Part shown: in pieces, positions 46,399 through 55,047 of the stretch | Layout of the letters: the number at the start of each line of letters is the position of its first letter | How positions within the stretch are numbered: position 1 is the stretch's first letter | Assembly: GCF_008386315.1 (NCBI RefSeq) | Contig: NZ_CP043808.1 | Location: forward strand, 1,178,001 to 1,242,000 | Direction of reading: 5' to 3' | DNA: 64,000 bases | Origin: Serinicoccus marinus DSM 15273 | Lineage (GTDB): Bacteria; Actinomycetota; Actinomycetes; Actinomycetales; Dermatophilaceae | Translations under genes and position numbers: made by a program | Notes under the pieces: model-generated | The model's database searches: none | What the model was told of the DNA's origin: nothing | The model's input: only the letters and a program-made list of their open reading frames with translations

Positions 46399-47648
46399 GC
46401 CCCGGAAGCGCCGGTCGTCCCGTCCCGGGCGGACGGGACTACCGGCGCGCCCGGCGCGCCGAGCTGCTGCGGTTCGCGCGGGGCTCCCGGGTGCCCGCGG
46501 GCTTCGGCTACCTCGACGACGAGGGAGCGGTGGACCCGGATCGTCCGGTCGAGCTCTACGTCACCTGCCGGATGACCCACGTCTTCGCGCTCGGTCTCCT
46601 GGCCGGTGAGCCCCCGGCGCCCGGGGGTCCGGGCCGGGAGGAGCTGGCCGACCTGGCGGCGCACGGCCTGGCGGCGCTGCTGGACGGCCCGCTGCGGGAC
46701 ACCGAGCACGACGGCTGGTTCGCCGCGGTGCGCGACGGGTCGGTCGAGACCGCCACGAAGCAGGCCTACGCCCACGCCTTCGTGGTGCTGGCCGCGAGCA
46801 CCGCGGGCACGGCCGGCATCCCTCGTGCCGAGGAGCTGCTGGAGACGGCGCTCGCCGTCCAGGAGCGACGCTTCTGGGACGAGGAGCAGGGGATGGTGGT
46901 GGAGGAGTGGGACGCGTCCTGGTCCGAGCTGGACGCCTACCGCGGCATCAACTCCGCCATGCACACGGTCGAGGCCTACCTGGCCGCCTGGGCCGCCGGC
47001 GCCGGACCCCGGTGGCGGGAGCGGGCGCTGCGCATCGCCGGCCGGGTCGTCGGGTGGGCCAGGCAACGCTCCTGGCGCATCCCCGAGCACTTCGACGCCG
47101 ACTGGACGCCGCTGCCCGAGCACCACGCCGACCGCCCCGCCGACCCGTTCCGCCCCTACGGCGCGACCGTGGGGCACGGGCTGGAGTGGTCGCGGCTCCT
47201 CGTGACGCTGGCCACCACCGGCGAGCGGACCGAGGCCGCCCTGCTGGAGGCCGGGGTGCAGCTGGCCGACCGCGCGGTGGCCGACGGCTGGGCCGCCGAC
47301 GGTCAGGAGGGCTTCGTCTACACCACCGACTGGGAGGGCCGGCCCGTCGTGCAGGAACGGATGCACTGGGTCCTCACCGAGGCCATCGCCACCTCGACCG
47401 TGCTCCACTGGGTCACCGGCGAGGTGCGGCACGCCGTCGACCTGGAGCGCTGGTGGCGGTATGCCGACCGCTACCTCGTCGACGCCGACGGCCGGTCGTG
47501 GCGGCACGAGCTGGACCGGCACAACCGGCCCAGCGCGCGCACCTGGCCCGGACGTCCCGACGCCTACCACGCCTACCAGGCGTCGCTGGTCGCCGACGTC
47601 CCCGGGGCGGCCTCGTTCGCCGCCGGGGTGGCGGCGTGGGCGCGGTGA
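46395..47648 (+). CDS. AGE family epimerase/isomerase (YihS/mannose isomerase-like)
   Basis: 417-residue alpha/alpha barrel protein of the N-acylglucosamine 2-epimerase family. M-T-H-V-F-A-L-G (about 60), Y-R-G-I-N-S-A-M-H-T-V-E-A (about 183), H-G-L-E-W-S-R (about 260) and M-H-W-V-L-T-E-A (about 325) hold the active-site His/Glu/Arg set. This pattern is that of aldose-ketose isomerases (YihS, mannose isomerase) more than of the GlcNAc epimerases. GTG 46395 is preferred because it gives the GTGA overlap seen across this operon; GTG 46389 is also in frame. Confidence 0.87.
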   Translation: MSPGSAGRPVPGGRDYRRARRAELLRFARGSRVPAGFGYLDDEGAVDPDRPVELYVTCRMTHVFALGLLAGEPPAPGGPGREELADLAAHGLAALLDGPLRDTEHDGWFAAVRDGSVETATKQAYAHAFVVLAASTAGTAGIPRAEELLETALAVQERRFWDEEQGMVVEEWDASWSELDAYRGINSAMHTVEAYLAAWAAGAGPRWRERALRIAGRVVGWARQRSWRIPEHFDADWTPLPEHHADRPADPFRPYGATVGHGLEWSRLLVTLATTGERTEAALLEAGVQLADRAVADGWAADGQEGFVYTTDWEGRPVVQERMHWVLTEAIATSTVLHWVTGEVRHAVDLERWWRYADRYLVDADGRSWRHELDRHNRPSARTWPGRPDAYHAYQASLVADVPGAASFAAGVAAWAR

Positions 47649-48331
47649 CGGGCCCTTCCGCGGGCCGGCGGGTGCTGACCGAGGAGCGCTTCGCGGCCGT
47701 CCTGCTCGACAGCGACAGCACCCTCGTGGACTCGGCGGCGGCCGTGCGGCGCAGCTGGGTGGCCTGGGCGCGCCGCTTCGGCGTCCCCGCCGAGCGGCTC
47801 GGCGAGACGCACGGGATGCCGAGCCGGCAGACCATCGCCCGCCTGGACCGGGAACTCGACCTCGGGCTCGACCTCGAGCTCGCCGGTGCGGTCTTCGACG
47901 AGATCGAGCTCAACGACCTGCACGACGTGGTGGCGCTGCCGGGCGCCCTCGACGCGCTGGTCGCGCTCGGGGACCGGGCCGCGGTGGTGACCTCGGCCGA
48001 CCGGGCCCTGGCGTCGGCGCGGCTGCGGGCCGCCGGGCTGCCCGAGCCCGAGGTGCTGGTCTGCTCCGACGACGTGGAGCGCGGCAAGCCCGACCCGGCC
48101 CCCTACCGGGAGGCAGCCGCCAGGATGGGCGCGGACCCGGCCGCCTGCCTCGTGGTGGAGGACTCGCCGGCCGGGCTGCGCTCCGGCCGGTCGGCCGGTG
48201 CCGCCACCCTGGCGCTGCTCACCACCACCCCGCGGGACCAGCTCGGGGAGGCGGACCTCGTCGTGCCCGACCTCTCCCGGGTGCGCCTCGGCGTCGACGC
48301 CGGGGGTTCCTGGCTCGTCCCCCGCGCCTGA
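47645..48331 (+). CDS. HAD-IA phosphatase, sugar-phosphatase-like
   Basis: 228 residues. Motif I L-L-D-S-D-S-T-L-V-D-S (about 19-29; nucleophile Asp and +2 Asp both present), motif II V-V-T-S-A-D (about 115), the motif III Lys in G-K-P-D-P (about 142) and motif IV V-E-D-S-P-A-G (about 162). The helical cap and H-G-M-P-S-R segment resemble DOG/GPP-type sugar phosphate phosphatases. GTG 47645 overlaps the isomerase stop by 4 nt. Last gene of the sugar operon; it could dephosphorylate a by-product. Confidence 0.87.
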   Translation: MTGPSAGRRVLTEERFAAVLLDSDSTLVDSAAAVRRSWVAWARRFGVPAERLGETHGMPSRQTIARLDRELDLGLDLELAGAVFDEIELNDLHDVVALPGALDALVALGDRAAVVTSADRALASARLRAAGLPEPEVLVCSDDVERGKPDPAPYREAAARMGADPAACLVVEDSPAGLRSGRSAGAATLALLTTTPRDQLGEADLVVPDLSRVRLGVDAGGSWLVPRA

Positions 48332-48389
48332 GCGGGCGGGCCCTGACTCCGCCCCCGGACGTGAGCCGATCCGCACGCGCCGCCGGTCG

Positions 48390-48617
48390 TCACGACGCGT
48401 CGACGAGGGCGGTGCCCACCGCCTGGCCCACCGAGAGCGCGAGGAACAACCACGCTGTGGCCTGCCCCGCGTCCAGCGGCGCCAGCACCCGTCCCCACAG
48501 GATGAGGGTGCCGGTCAGCGCCATGTAGGCGGCGCCGAAGAGGGTGAGGCCCAGCACCGCCGGCCACGGCCCCGTGGCCGTCGACACGACGGTGGTGGCC
48601 AGCAGGATCCCGGCCGA
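48390..48617 (-). pseudogene. MFS transporter, C-terminal remnant
   Basis: About 75 residues with two or three membrane helices (T-G-P-W-P-A-V-L-G-L-T-L-F-G-A-A-Y; then W-L-F-L-A-L-S-V-G-Q-A-V-G-T) ending in L-V-D-A-S at a stop at 48390. This is the last part of a major facilitator transporter. It has no start and is fused out of frame to the start of another transporter gene at about 48617. Confidence 0.58.
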
Positions 48618-48912
48618 GCAGGATCGGCAGCACCCCGATCCAGACCCTGCTGAGGACCCACCACACGAGCCAGAGCGCCGCTGCGATGATGACGGCCCGC
48701 AGGCACCAGGCCGTGACGAACCGGAGGCCGTCGCCGACCACCCGCATCCGGTCGATGCCGACGTTCGTGGTCGGGGCCGGTGGCCCCTCCGGCCGGGGCC
48801 CGCTGCCGGGCACGGTGGGCGGCCGGTGACCCGGCTCGTCGGCCGGCTGCTCGGCCCGGACGTCGAGCGAGGCGGCGGCGCGGGCCTCGTGGGGCAGGTC
48901 CTGGGTCGGCAC
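48618..48912 (-). pseudogene. AI-2E family transporter, N-terminal remnant
   Basis: From ATG 48912 a charged N-terminus leads to I-D-R-M-R-V-V-G-D-G-L and a first membrane helix (A-L-W-L-V-W-W-V-L) ending I-G-V-L-P-I-L-L-G, which is the usual start of an AI-2E (PerM-like) permease. At about 48617 the sequence becomes the tail of a different (MFS) transporter. Only about 95 of a usual 350-400 residues remain. Confidence 0.55.
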
Positions 48913-48941
48913 GCAGCATAAGCGCCCTGCCCGCCCCGGTC

Positions 48942-50843
48942 TCAGCGACGGGGCGCCAGCATGTTCGCGTCGAAGTAGGCGCCCAGCTCCTGCGTCGCGG
49001 TCAGCGGGAGGATCGCCGAGACGTACTGGTCGGGGCGGACCACGACGACGACCCCGTCACGGGACAGCGAGCGCTCCTCGAAGATGTCGACGTCCGTCCA
49101 CGCGCTCGGCGGGGCCGCGAAGACCTTCTCCCAGTCCATGAGCCCCAGCGACCCGCTGCGCGGCCGGAAGACCTCGGGGACTCGCGTGATGTCGACGTCC
49201 TCGTAGGGCTGCTGGTAGACCACCTTGACGTCGAAGACGGCGTCGGCGTCGTCCCCGGCCGGGGTGTACCGGCTCATCGGTGACGCGGGGGAGCAGGCCC
49301 ACTCCGCCCACTCGGCGAGCGCCGAGGGCTCACCCGCAGCCGGGGCGTCGGCGAAGGCATACACCCGCCAGCGGCCGTCGGCCCGCGCGTGGTGACCGAG
49401 GTGGACGGCGTTGCCGTCGCAGACCCGCACGACCTCGACGGATTTGAAGCGCTTGCCCAGCGGGAAGCCCTCGGCAAGGCCCTGGTGCTCGCCGTCCGCG
49501 ACCAGGTCGGAGGCGGCGTACTGCGTCATGAAGCCGGAGGGGAACTCGGCGGTGCCGAGGTAGAACGTCGCGAGCTCGGAGGGGTCGGTGATGTCCTCCG
49601 GCTTGCGGGCCATGAGCGAGGACCACTCGCGGTCGAAGTCGATGAGCTGCTGGGCGACCGGCTGCCGCTCCGCCGAGTAGGTCGTCAGCAGCGACGCGGG
49701 GCTGAGCCCGGTGAGCACGTGGCCGAGCTTCCACCCGAGGTTGAAGCCGTCCTGCATCGAGACGTTCATGCCCTGGCCAGCCTTGGCGCTGTGCGTGTGG
49801 CAGGCGTCGCCGGTGAGGAAGACCCGCGGGGTCCGGCTGTCCTCCTCGCCCTCCGGCACGTCGTCGAACTTGTCCGTCACGCGGTGGCCGACCTCGTAGA
49901 CGCTGTGCCAGGCGACCTCCTGCACGTCGAGGGAGTAGGGGTGCAGGATCTCGTTGGCCCGGGCGATGATCTCCTCGACCGGGGTCCTGCGGATGCTGCG
50001 GTCGGCGTCCTCAGGCGACTCGCCGAGGTCGATGTACATCCGCGACAGGTAGCCACCCTCGCGCGGGATGTGCAGGATGTTGCCGGCCTCGGCGTTGATC
50101 GCGCACTTGGTCCGCCAGTCCGGGAAGTCGGTGTTGACCAGCACGTCCATGACGCCCCACGCGTGCCGCGCCAACTCCCCGACGTGCCGGCGGCCGATCG
50201 CCTCGCGCACCCCGCTGCGCGCGCCGTCGCAGCCCACGACATACCTCGCCCGGACCGTGCGCTCCTCACCCTCCCGGTCGCCGGCGACATGGCGGAGCCG
50301 TACCTCGACGGGGTGCTCGCCCTCGTCGTGGACGGTGAGCCCGACGAACTCGACACCGTAGTCCGGCACGATCCGGCCGGGGCCACGGGCGGCGGCCTCG
50401 GCGAAGTAGTCGAGCACGCGCGCCTGGTTGACGATGAGGTGCGGGAACTCGCTGATCTTGAAGGCGTAGTCCTCGGTCCGGGCGGTGCGGACGATGTTCT
50501 CTGGGTGCTCGGGGTCGGGTCCCCAGAAGTTCATGTAGGCGATGTTGTAGGCCTCGGCGGTGATCCGTTCGGCGAAGCCGAAGGCCTGGAAGGTCTCCAC
50601 GCTGCGCGGCTGGATGCCGTCCGCCTGGCCCAGCGGCAGGCGGCCCTCCCGCCGCTCGATGATCCGAGTCGATACCTGAGGGAACTGCGAGAGCTGCGCC
50701 GCCAGCAGCATGCCCGCCGGTCCGGAGCCCACGAGCAGCACGTCGGTCTCGTCCGGCAGGTCCGCGGGGCGGTCCATCCCGGTGCCAGCGGCCTCCTGCA
50801 CGCGCGGATCGCCCGAGACGTAGCCGTGGTGGTGGAACTGCAT
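48942..50843 (-). CDS. mobA: 3-hydroxybenzoate 4-monooxygenase-like FAD monooxygenase
   Basis: 633 residues, class A flavoprotein hydroxylase of the phenol 2-monooxygenase/MobA group, which turns 3-hydroxybenzoate into protocatechuate using NADPH and O2. V-G-S-G-P-A-G (about 38-44) binds FAD; C-D-G-A-R-S (about 205) is the DG motif; G-D-A-C-H-T-H (about 345) is the second FAD motif; a C-terminal thioredoxin-like domain (about 460-633) is present as in the long members. The N-terminus M-Q-F-H-H-H-G-Y is of MobA type. ATG 50843 follows AAGGAG. Downstream of the self-sufficient P450, same strand, with its own 214-bp upstream region holding a pair of GTGCACC repeats. Substrate inferred from family and context. 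Confidence 0.82.
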   Translation of the reverse strand: MQFHHHGYVSGDPRVQEAAGTGMDRPADLPDETDVLLVGSGPAGMLLAAQLSQFPQVSTRIIERREGRLPLGQADGIQPRSVETFQAFGFAERITAEAYNIAYMNFWGPDPEHPENIVRTARTEDYAFKISEFPHLIVNQARVLDYFAEAAARGPGRIVPDYGVEFVGLTVHDEGEHPVEVRLRHVAGDREGEERTVRARYVVGCDGARSGVREAIGRRHVGELARHAWGVMDVLVNTDFPDWRTKCAINAEAGNILHIPREGGYLSRMYIDLGESPEDADRSIRRTPVEEIIARANEILHPYSLDVQEVAWHSVYEVGHRVTDKFDDVPEGEEDSRTPRVFLTGDACHTHSAKAGQGMNVSMQDGFNLGWKLGHVLTGLSPASLLTTYSAERQPVAQQLIDFDREWSSLMARKPEDITDPSELATFYLGTAEFPSGFMTQYAASDLVADGEHQGLAEGFPLGKRFKSVEVVRVCDGNAVHLGHHARADGRWRVYAFADAPAAGEPSALAEWAEWACSPASPMSRYTPAGDDADAVFDVKVVYQQPYEDVDITRVPEVFRPRSGSLGLMDWEKVFAAPPSAWTDVDIFEERSLSRDGVVVVVRPDQYVSAILPLTATQELGAYFDANMLAPRR

Positions 50844-50947
50844 AGGTGGTGACTCCTTCGTCGACCGGAGGGGCTGGCGGGACCAGCGGGTGCGGGTGGT
50901 CTCAGCATCGCACGCGGTCGCCCGCCGGCCTGGTGCGACCGCGGACC

Positions 50948-50975
50948 GTGCACCACCGGGCCGGTGCTGTGCACC
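50948..50975. promoter_or_regulatory. paired GTGCACC repeats 21 bp apart upstream of mobA-like gene
   Basis: GTGCACC at 50948-50954 and 50969-50975, exactly 21 bp apart, about 105 bp before the monooxygenase start. The same pair with the same spacing occurs at 58151-58178. Two copies on the same face of the DNA with a 21-bp period fit AraC/XylS-type activator sites. Confidence 0.6.
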
Positions 50976-51057
50976 CGGCGACCAGTGGTGCTCCTGCGCG
51001 CACGACCGGGGAAGCGGGCCTCAGGCCTGAGGCGGGGCGTCCGCGGGCCTGCTGCGG

Positions 51058-54030
51058 TCAGACGTCGGCCGGGCCGGTGAGCTCGGGCAGCACACTCTCC
51101 AGCCACTCGACGGCTGCCTCGGCAGCCGCGTCTGGACCGCTCGCGTCGTGCCGCCCGTACTGGCCGAAGCGGGTCGCGCCCGAGGCGGTCAGCGCCTCGT
51201 CGAGCAGCTCGCTGCCGCGCGAGTACGTGCGGGTGTAGCTGCGGTCACCCATCCCGAAGACGGCGTAGCGGAGCCCGTGCAGGTCCGTGCTCCCCGACTG
51301 CAACGACGCGTGAAAGGGGCGGGCCGAGGTCGGCACCTCACCGTCGCCGTAGGTCGAGCAGATCAGCAGGTGCGCGCGGCCGGGGTCCAGGTCGTCGGGT
51401 GTCGTCATCCCCAGGTCCTGCACCTGGACGTCCGCATCCTCCCCAAGAGCGCGGTGGAGGTCCTCGGCGACCAGCTCGGCGCCGCCCGATTCCGTGGCGA
51501 ACAGGATGGTCAGGGCGGTGCCAGGGGGGAGGTGCACGCCGGCCTCGTCCGGCTCAGGCAGCTCGACCGAGGCGTCCGCGGCGGCCTCCAGCTGGGCCTC
51601 GCGAGACGCGAGCTTGGTCCGTCGGCGCCCCGGTGCCGCCGCGAGCCGCTCCCGTGCGTCGATGCGCCGCCACCCGTCGAAGCTCACCTCGCGCGCACGG
51701 GGAGGGAGCCCGGCCGCGGACACCGTGACCGCCCCGTCGGCCACGTCCTCGTGCACCGCCCGGGCAAGACTGCGGGCGTCCAGACGCTGGTCGGGTATGG
51801 TCCCGCGCGGTCCGCGACGCAGCCAGCCCGCGGTGTAGAGCCCGGGCTCGACCCGGCCCTCGGGCGAGGAGCCCGGCTCCACCGGGGTGTGGGGGCCGCC
51901 CGCGAACCCGACCGCCGTCACCACGTCGTCGGTCTCCAGGCCGACCTCGCCCCCGTCCCCCGAGAAGACGACCGCCCGGACCGCGTCGGTGCCCTCGAGA
52001 CGGACGGGGGACAGACCGAACCACCACTCGACCCGCACGCGCTCGCGGTCCGGGCGGCTCTCGGCCAGGGAGAGGACGGCCTCGACGCGGGCGTCCCTGC
52101 TGTCCTCCTCGTCCGGGTCGACGCCGTGGACGACGTGTCGCACACCCCGGAGCGAGCCCAGCTCGCGCACCATGACGGGGTCGAACTTGGCGGCCGACGG
52201 CGTGCTGCGCCCCACGAGGTGGACCGTCCTGACCTCGCTGCACAGCCGCTCCCGGGCCTCGTCGTCGACATCGCTGCCGCCCAGGTCGTCGACGTCGCGG
52301 ACGAGCATGCGCGTCACGTCCATCGCCACGTTGCCGTGGCCCACGACCACGACGGTCGGCCCGAGTCGCGGAGCCTCGTCCTCGTCGGGGTGGGCGTTGA
52401 GCAGGCGGGTGACCCGTCCCGCGCCGTGCACCCGCAGGAGGTCCGCCCCGGGGACGGGCAGGCGGGCGTCGGCCTGCAGGCCGGTCGCCAGGACCACCAC
52501 GTCGTAGGCGCGGCGCAGCTCCTCCAGGGAGACGTCCGACCCGAGCCGCAGGTTGCCCCGGAACTGCACGCCCTCGGACATGAACAGGCGGTCGAACTGG
52601 CGGACCACCGTCTTGGTGCCCTGGTGGTCGGCGGCCACCCCGTGCCGCACCAGCCCGTAGGGCGTCGGGAGCTCGTCGATGACGTCGACCGGTGCCGCGG
52701 GAAAGGTGCTCCGCAGGGCCAGGGCGCTGAAGGCGCCGGCCGGACCCGACCCCACGACGGCGATCCGCGGCGCGAGGTCGGACGTCTTCTCCCCGGCCGT
52801 GGGTTGCCCGTCCGCCGGCGCTGCGGGCTCCCCGGGCGTCCGTGTCCCGGTCCAGGTCACCGGGAGCCGCGTCATACCCCGGAACACCCATCCCCCGATC
52901 TCGGCCTCACGAGCCCGGGAGAGGGCCAGCCCGTCGAGGCGACGGAACAGGAGAGGGAGCGCCACGTCGGCGACCTCGGCCCGGGCGACCCAGGCGCCCA
53001 GGCAGACGTGGACCCCCTTGCCGAAGGCCAGGTGGGGCTTGACCTCTCGACGGATGTCGAAGCGCGCGGCATCCGGCCACACCCCTTCGTCCCGGTTGGC
53101 GGACAGGATGCAGATGCCCAGCTTGGCCCCTTGGGGCAGCCGGACCCCCTCGAGGACGGTGTCCCGGGTGACCTGCCGGGAGTACAGGCCGATGGGGGCG
53201 ACCCACCGGATGGCCTCGTCGAACACCGACTGCCAGAGGGAGGGGTCGGCTTCCACGGCGGCACGCTGCTCGGGGTGGGTCAGCACGGCCCAGGCGGCGA
53301 CCCCCAGGGCGTCCCGGGGCTCGTTGAGTCCGCCCCCGATGGTCATTTTGACGTTCGCCCGGATGCGCTCCAGCGGCATCTCGTAGTCCGGGATGCGGAG
53401 CAGCTGGGAGAGCAGCGAGGCGTCGGGGTGGTCCTGGTGCCACCGCAGCATCTCGTCGAGGGCGGTGTCGACCTCCTCGTAGGAGGCAAGGCCGGCGGCC
53501 CAGACGTCCGGGTCGTCGGCATAGTTGCCGGTGGCGTCGATCATCGTCTGTGACCAGCGCTGCAGGTCCTGCTGCGACGCGTTGTGCAGGCCGATGATCT
53601 CGCGCAGGTTCTCCGCCGCGTAGGGAGCGGCGAAGTCCCACACGAGATCCGCCTCCGGCCCCCGGGACAGGAACTCGTCCAGGTAGCGCTCGGCGTTGCG
53701 CCGGAACACCTCGGTCCACGTGCGCTTGACCGCACCTGGCCTGAGCGCCGGCTGCCAGGCGGTCCGCTCGCGGTAGTGCTCCGGGTCGTCCCGGCGCAGC
53801 ATCGAGTGCCCCATGGCGCGGATCTGCAGCGAGCCCTCCTCGTCGGCCGAGTAGACCTCCTGGTCCAGCTCGGTCTCGTGCACGGCCGCATAGCTCGTGA
53901 CGAGGTAGCGACCGACCTGCGGGACCCAGTGGACGCCTCCCTCGGACCGGAGTCGCTCGTAGAGGGGGAAGGGGTCGCGGTAGAGGTCGGGGATCGTCAC
54001 CCAGTCCGCAACCGGAGCATCGATGGTCAT
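51058..54030 (-). CDS. self-sufficient cytochrome P450 - FprA-like reductase - flavodoxin fusion
   Basis: 990 residues, three domains in one chain. (1) P450, about 1-410: E-A-I-R (E-x-x-R) near 272, heme loop F-G-K-G-V-H-V-C-L-G with Cys ligand near 343; the I-helix reads G-G-G-L-N-E-P (about 232-238) in place of the usual A-G-x-D/E-T. (2) Adrenodoxin-reductase/FprA-like FAD protein, about 418-830: V-G-S-G-P-A-G for FAD (about 423), V-G-H-G-N-V-A for NADPH (about 565), R-R-G-P-R-G-T near 735. (3) Flavodoxin, about 838-990: A-T-E-S-G-G for FMN phosphate, T-Y-G-D-G-E and G-M-G-D-R-S for the flavin ring. Electrons should go NADPH-FAD-FMN-heme without other partners. No signal or membrane anchor. 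ATG 54030 follows AAGGACG. Divergent LysR gene. Context suggests O-demethylation of a methoxyaromatic acid. Confidence 0.93.
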   Translation of the reverse strand: MTIDAPVADWVTIPDLYRDPFPLYERLRSEGGVHWVPQVGRYLVTSYAAVHETELDQEVYSADEEGSLQIRAMGHSMLRRDDPEHYRERTAWQPALRPGAVKRTWTEVFRRNAERYLDEFLSRGPEADLVWDFAAPYAAENLREIIGLHNASQQDLQRWSQTMIDATGNYADDPDVWAAGLASYEEVDTALDEMLRWHQDHPDASLLSQLLRIPDYEMPLERIRANVKMTIGGGLNEPRDALGVAAWAVLTHPEQRAAVEADPSLWQSVFDEAIRWVAPIGLYSRQVTRDTVLEGVRLPQGAKLGICILSANRDEGVWPDAARFDIRREVKPHLAFGKGVHVCLGAWVARAEVADVALPLLFRRLDGLALSRAREAEIGGWVFRGMTRLPVTWTGTRTPGEPAAPADGQPTAGEKTSDLAPRIAVVGSGPAGAFSALALRSTFPAAPVDVIDELPTPYGLVRHGVAADHQGTKTVVRQFDRLFMSEGVQFRGNLRLGSDVSLEELRRAYDVVVLATGLQADARLPVPGADLLRVHGAGRVTRLLNAHPDEDEAPRLGPTVVVVGHGNVAMDVTRMLVRDVDDLGGSDVDDEARERLCSEVRTVHLVGRSTPSAAKFDPVMVRELGSLRGVRHVVHGVDPDEEDSRDARVEAVLSLAESRPDRERVRVEWWFGLSPVRLEGTDAVRAVVFSGDGGEVGLETDDVVTAVGFAGGPHTPVEPGSSPEGRVEPGLYTAGWLRRGPRGTIPDQRLDARSLARAVHEDVADGAVTVSAAGLPPRAREVSFDGWRRIDARERLAAAPGRRRTKLASREAQLEAAADASVELPEPDEAGVHLPPGTALTILFATESGGAELVAEDLHRALGEDADVQVQDLGMTTPDDLDPGRAHLLICSTYGDGEVPTSARPFHASLQSGSTDLHGLRYAVFGMGDRSYTRTYSRGSELLDEALTASGATRFGQYGRHDASGPDAAAEAAVEWLESVLPELTGPADV

Positions 54031-54095
54031 GGCACGTCCTTGTGATCCGGGGATGAGGCCGAGTATGAAGGTCTGGAAGGGCGAGCAAAAGCGGG

Positions 54096-54124
54096 GATAT
54101 CCTCGGTGGTTCATCGGTAATATC
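54096..54124. promoter_or_regulatory. candidate LysR-type site between P450 and LysR genes
   Basis: GATAT (54096-54100) and ATATC (54120-54124) form an inverted pair 29 bp long in an AT-rich stretch between the divergent starts 54030 and 54130. LysR regulators usually bind such T-N11-A-type sites in the shared promoter. Confidence 0.4.
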
Positions 54125-54129
54125 GGGGT

Positions 54130-55047
54130 ATGGAGGCGCCCGACTACACGCTCAGACAGCTGTCCTACTTCTTGACCGCGATCGACGAAGGGACGATCTC
54201 GGCCGCGTCCGCCCGGCTGCACGTCACACCCAGCGCGGTCTCCGACGCCATCACCGGTCTGGAGCGGGCGCTGGGGGAGCAGCTGTGCGTCCGTCGCAGG
54301 GCGCACGGCATACGCCCGACGAGTGCAGGAGCGGGGGTGGCGGCGCGGGCCCACCGCCTGCTGAGCGACGCCGGGGACCTGGCGCTCTCGTTGCGCAGCA
54401 CCGAGGGCGAGCTCGTCGGCCCCATCACCCTGGGCTGCCACCCGATCCTCGCCCCGACGATCCTGCCGCGCCTGCTGGACGAGTTCGGCTCCGCCCACCC
54501 GCGCGTGCAGCTCGACGTCGTGGAGGCGACCCACGACCAGCTCGAGGGACGGCTCGAGTCGGGTGAGGTGGACGTGGCCTTCGTCTACGACACGCTGGTG
54601 CCCGGGACCCCGCGCCGTGAGCAGCTCTTCGGCATACCGGCCCACATCCTGGTGGCAGCCGACGATCCCCTGGCCTCCGCGGACGCGATCGAGCTGGAGG
54701 AGGTGGTGGGACGCGACCTCATCCTGCTGGACGCGGCGCCCTCCAGCCAGCACACCCTGTCGCTGTTCGCGCGACGGGGGCTGACCCCGCGCATCCGGCT
54801 GCGGACCGCGAGCTACGAGGTGGTGCGGACCCTCGTCGGCAGGGGTCTGGGCTACGGCGTCCTGGTCCAACGACCCGCCAACCCGGCCAGCTACGAGGGC
54901 TACCCTGTCGTGATGAAGGAGATCCGGCCCGCGGTCCCCCCGGTGGGGATCGAGGTGATCTGGTCGTCGACGGCCACGCCGACCCTGCGGACCAGGGAGC
55001 TCATCTCCTTCGCGAGGTCGATCCGCTGGCCCGGCACCGTGGGATGA
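54130..55047 (+). CDS. LysR family transcriptional regulator
   Basis: 305 residues: winged helix-turn-helix (Y-F-L-T-A-I-D-E-G-T-I-S-A-A-S, then L-H-V-T-P-S-A-V-S-D-A-I, about 14-45) and a two-lobed effector-binding domain (I-T-L-G-C-H-P at about 97). ATG 54130, divergent from the P450 fusion with 99 bp between, so it probably activates that gene in response to an aromatic acid. Its stop overlaps the next gene's ATG by 4 nt. Confidence 0.93.
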   Translation: MEAPDYTLRQLSYFLTAIDEGTISAASARLHVTPSAVSDAITGLERALGEQLCVRRRAHGIRPTSAGAGVAARAHRLLSDAGDLALSLRSTEGELVGPITLGCHPILAPTILPRLLDEFGSAHPRVQLDVVEATHDQLEGRLESGEVDVAFVYDTLVPGTPRREQLFGIPAHILVAADDPLASADAIELEEVVGRDLILLDAAPSSQHTLSLFARRGLTPRIRLRTASYEVVRTLVGRGLGYGVLVQRPANPASYEGYPVVMKEIRPAVPPVGIEVIWSSTATPTLRTRELISFARSIRWPGTVG

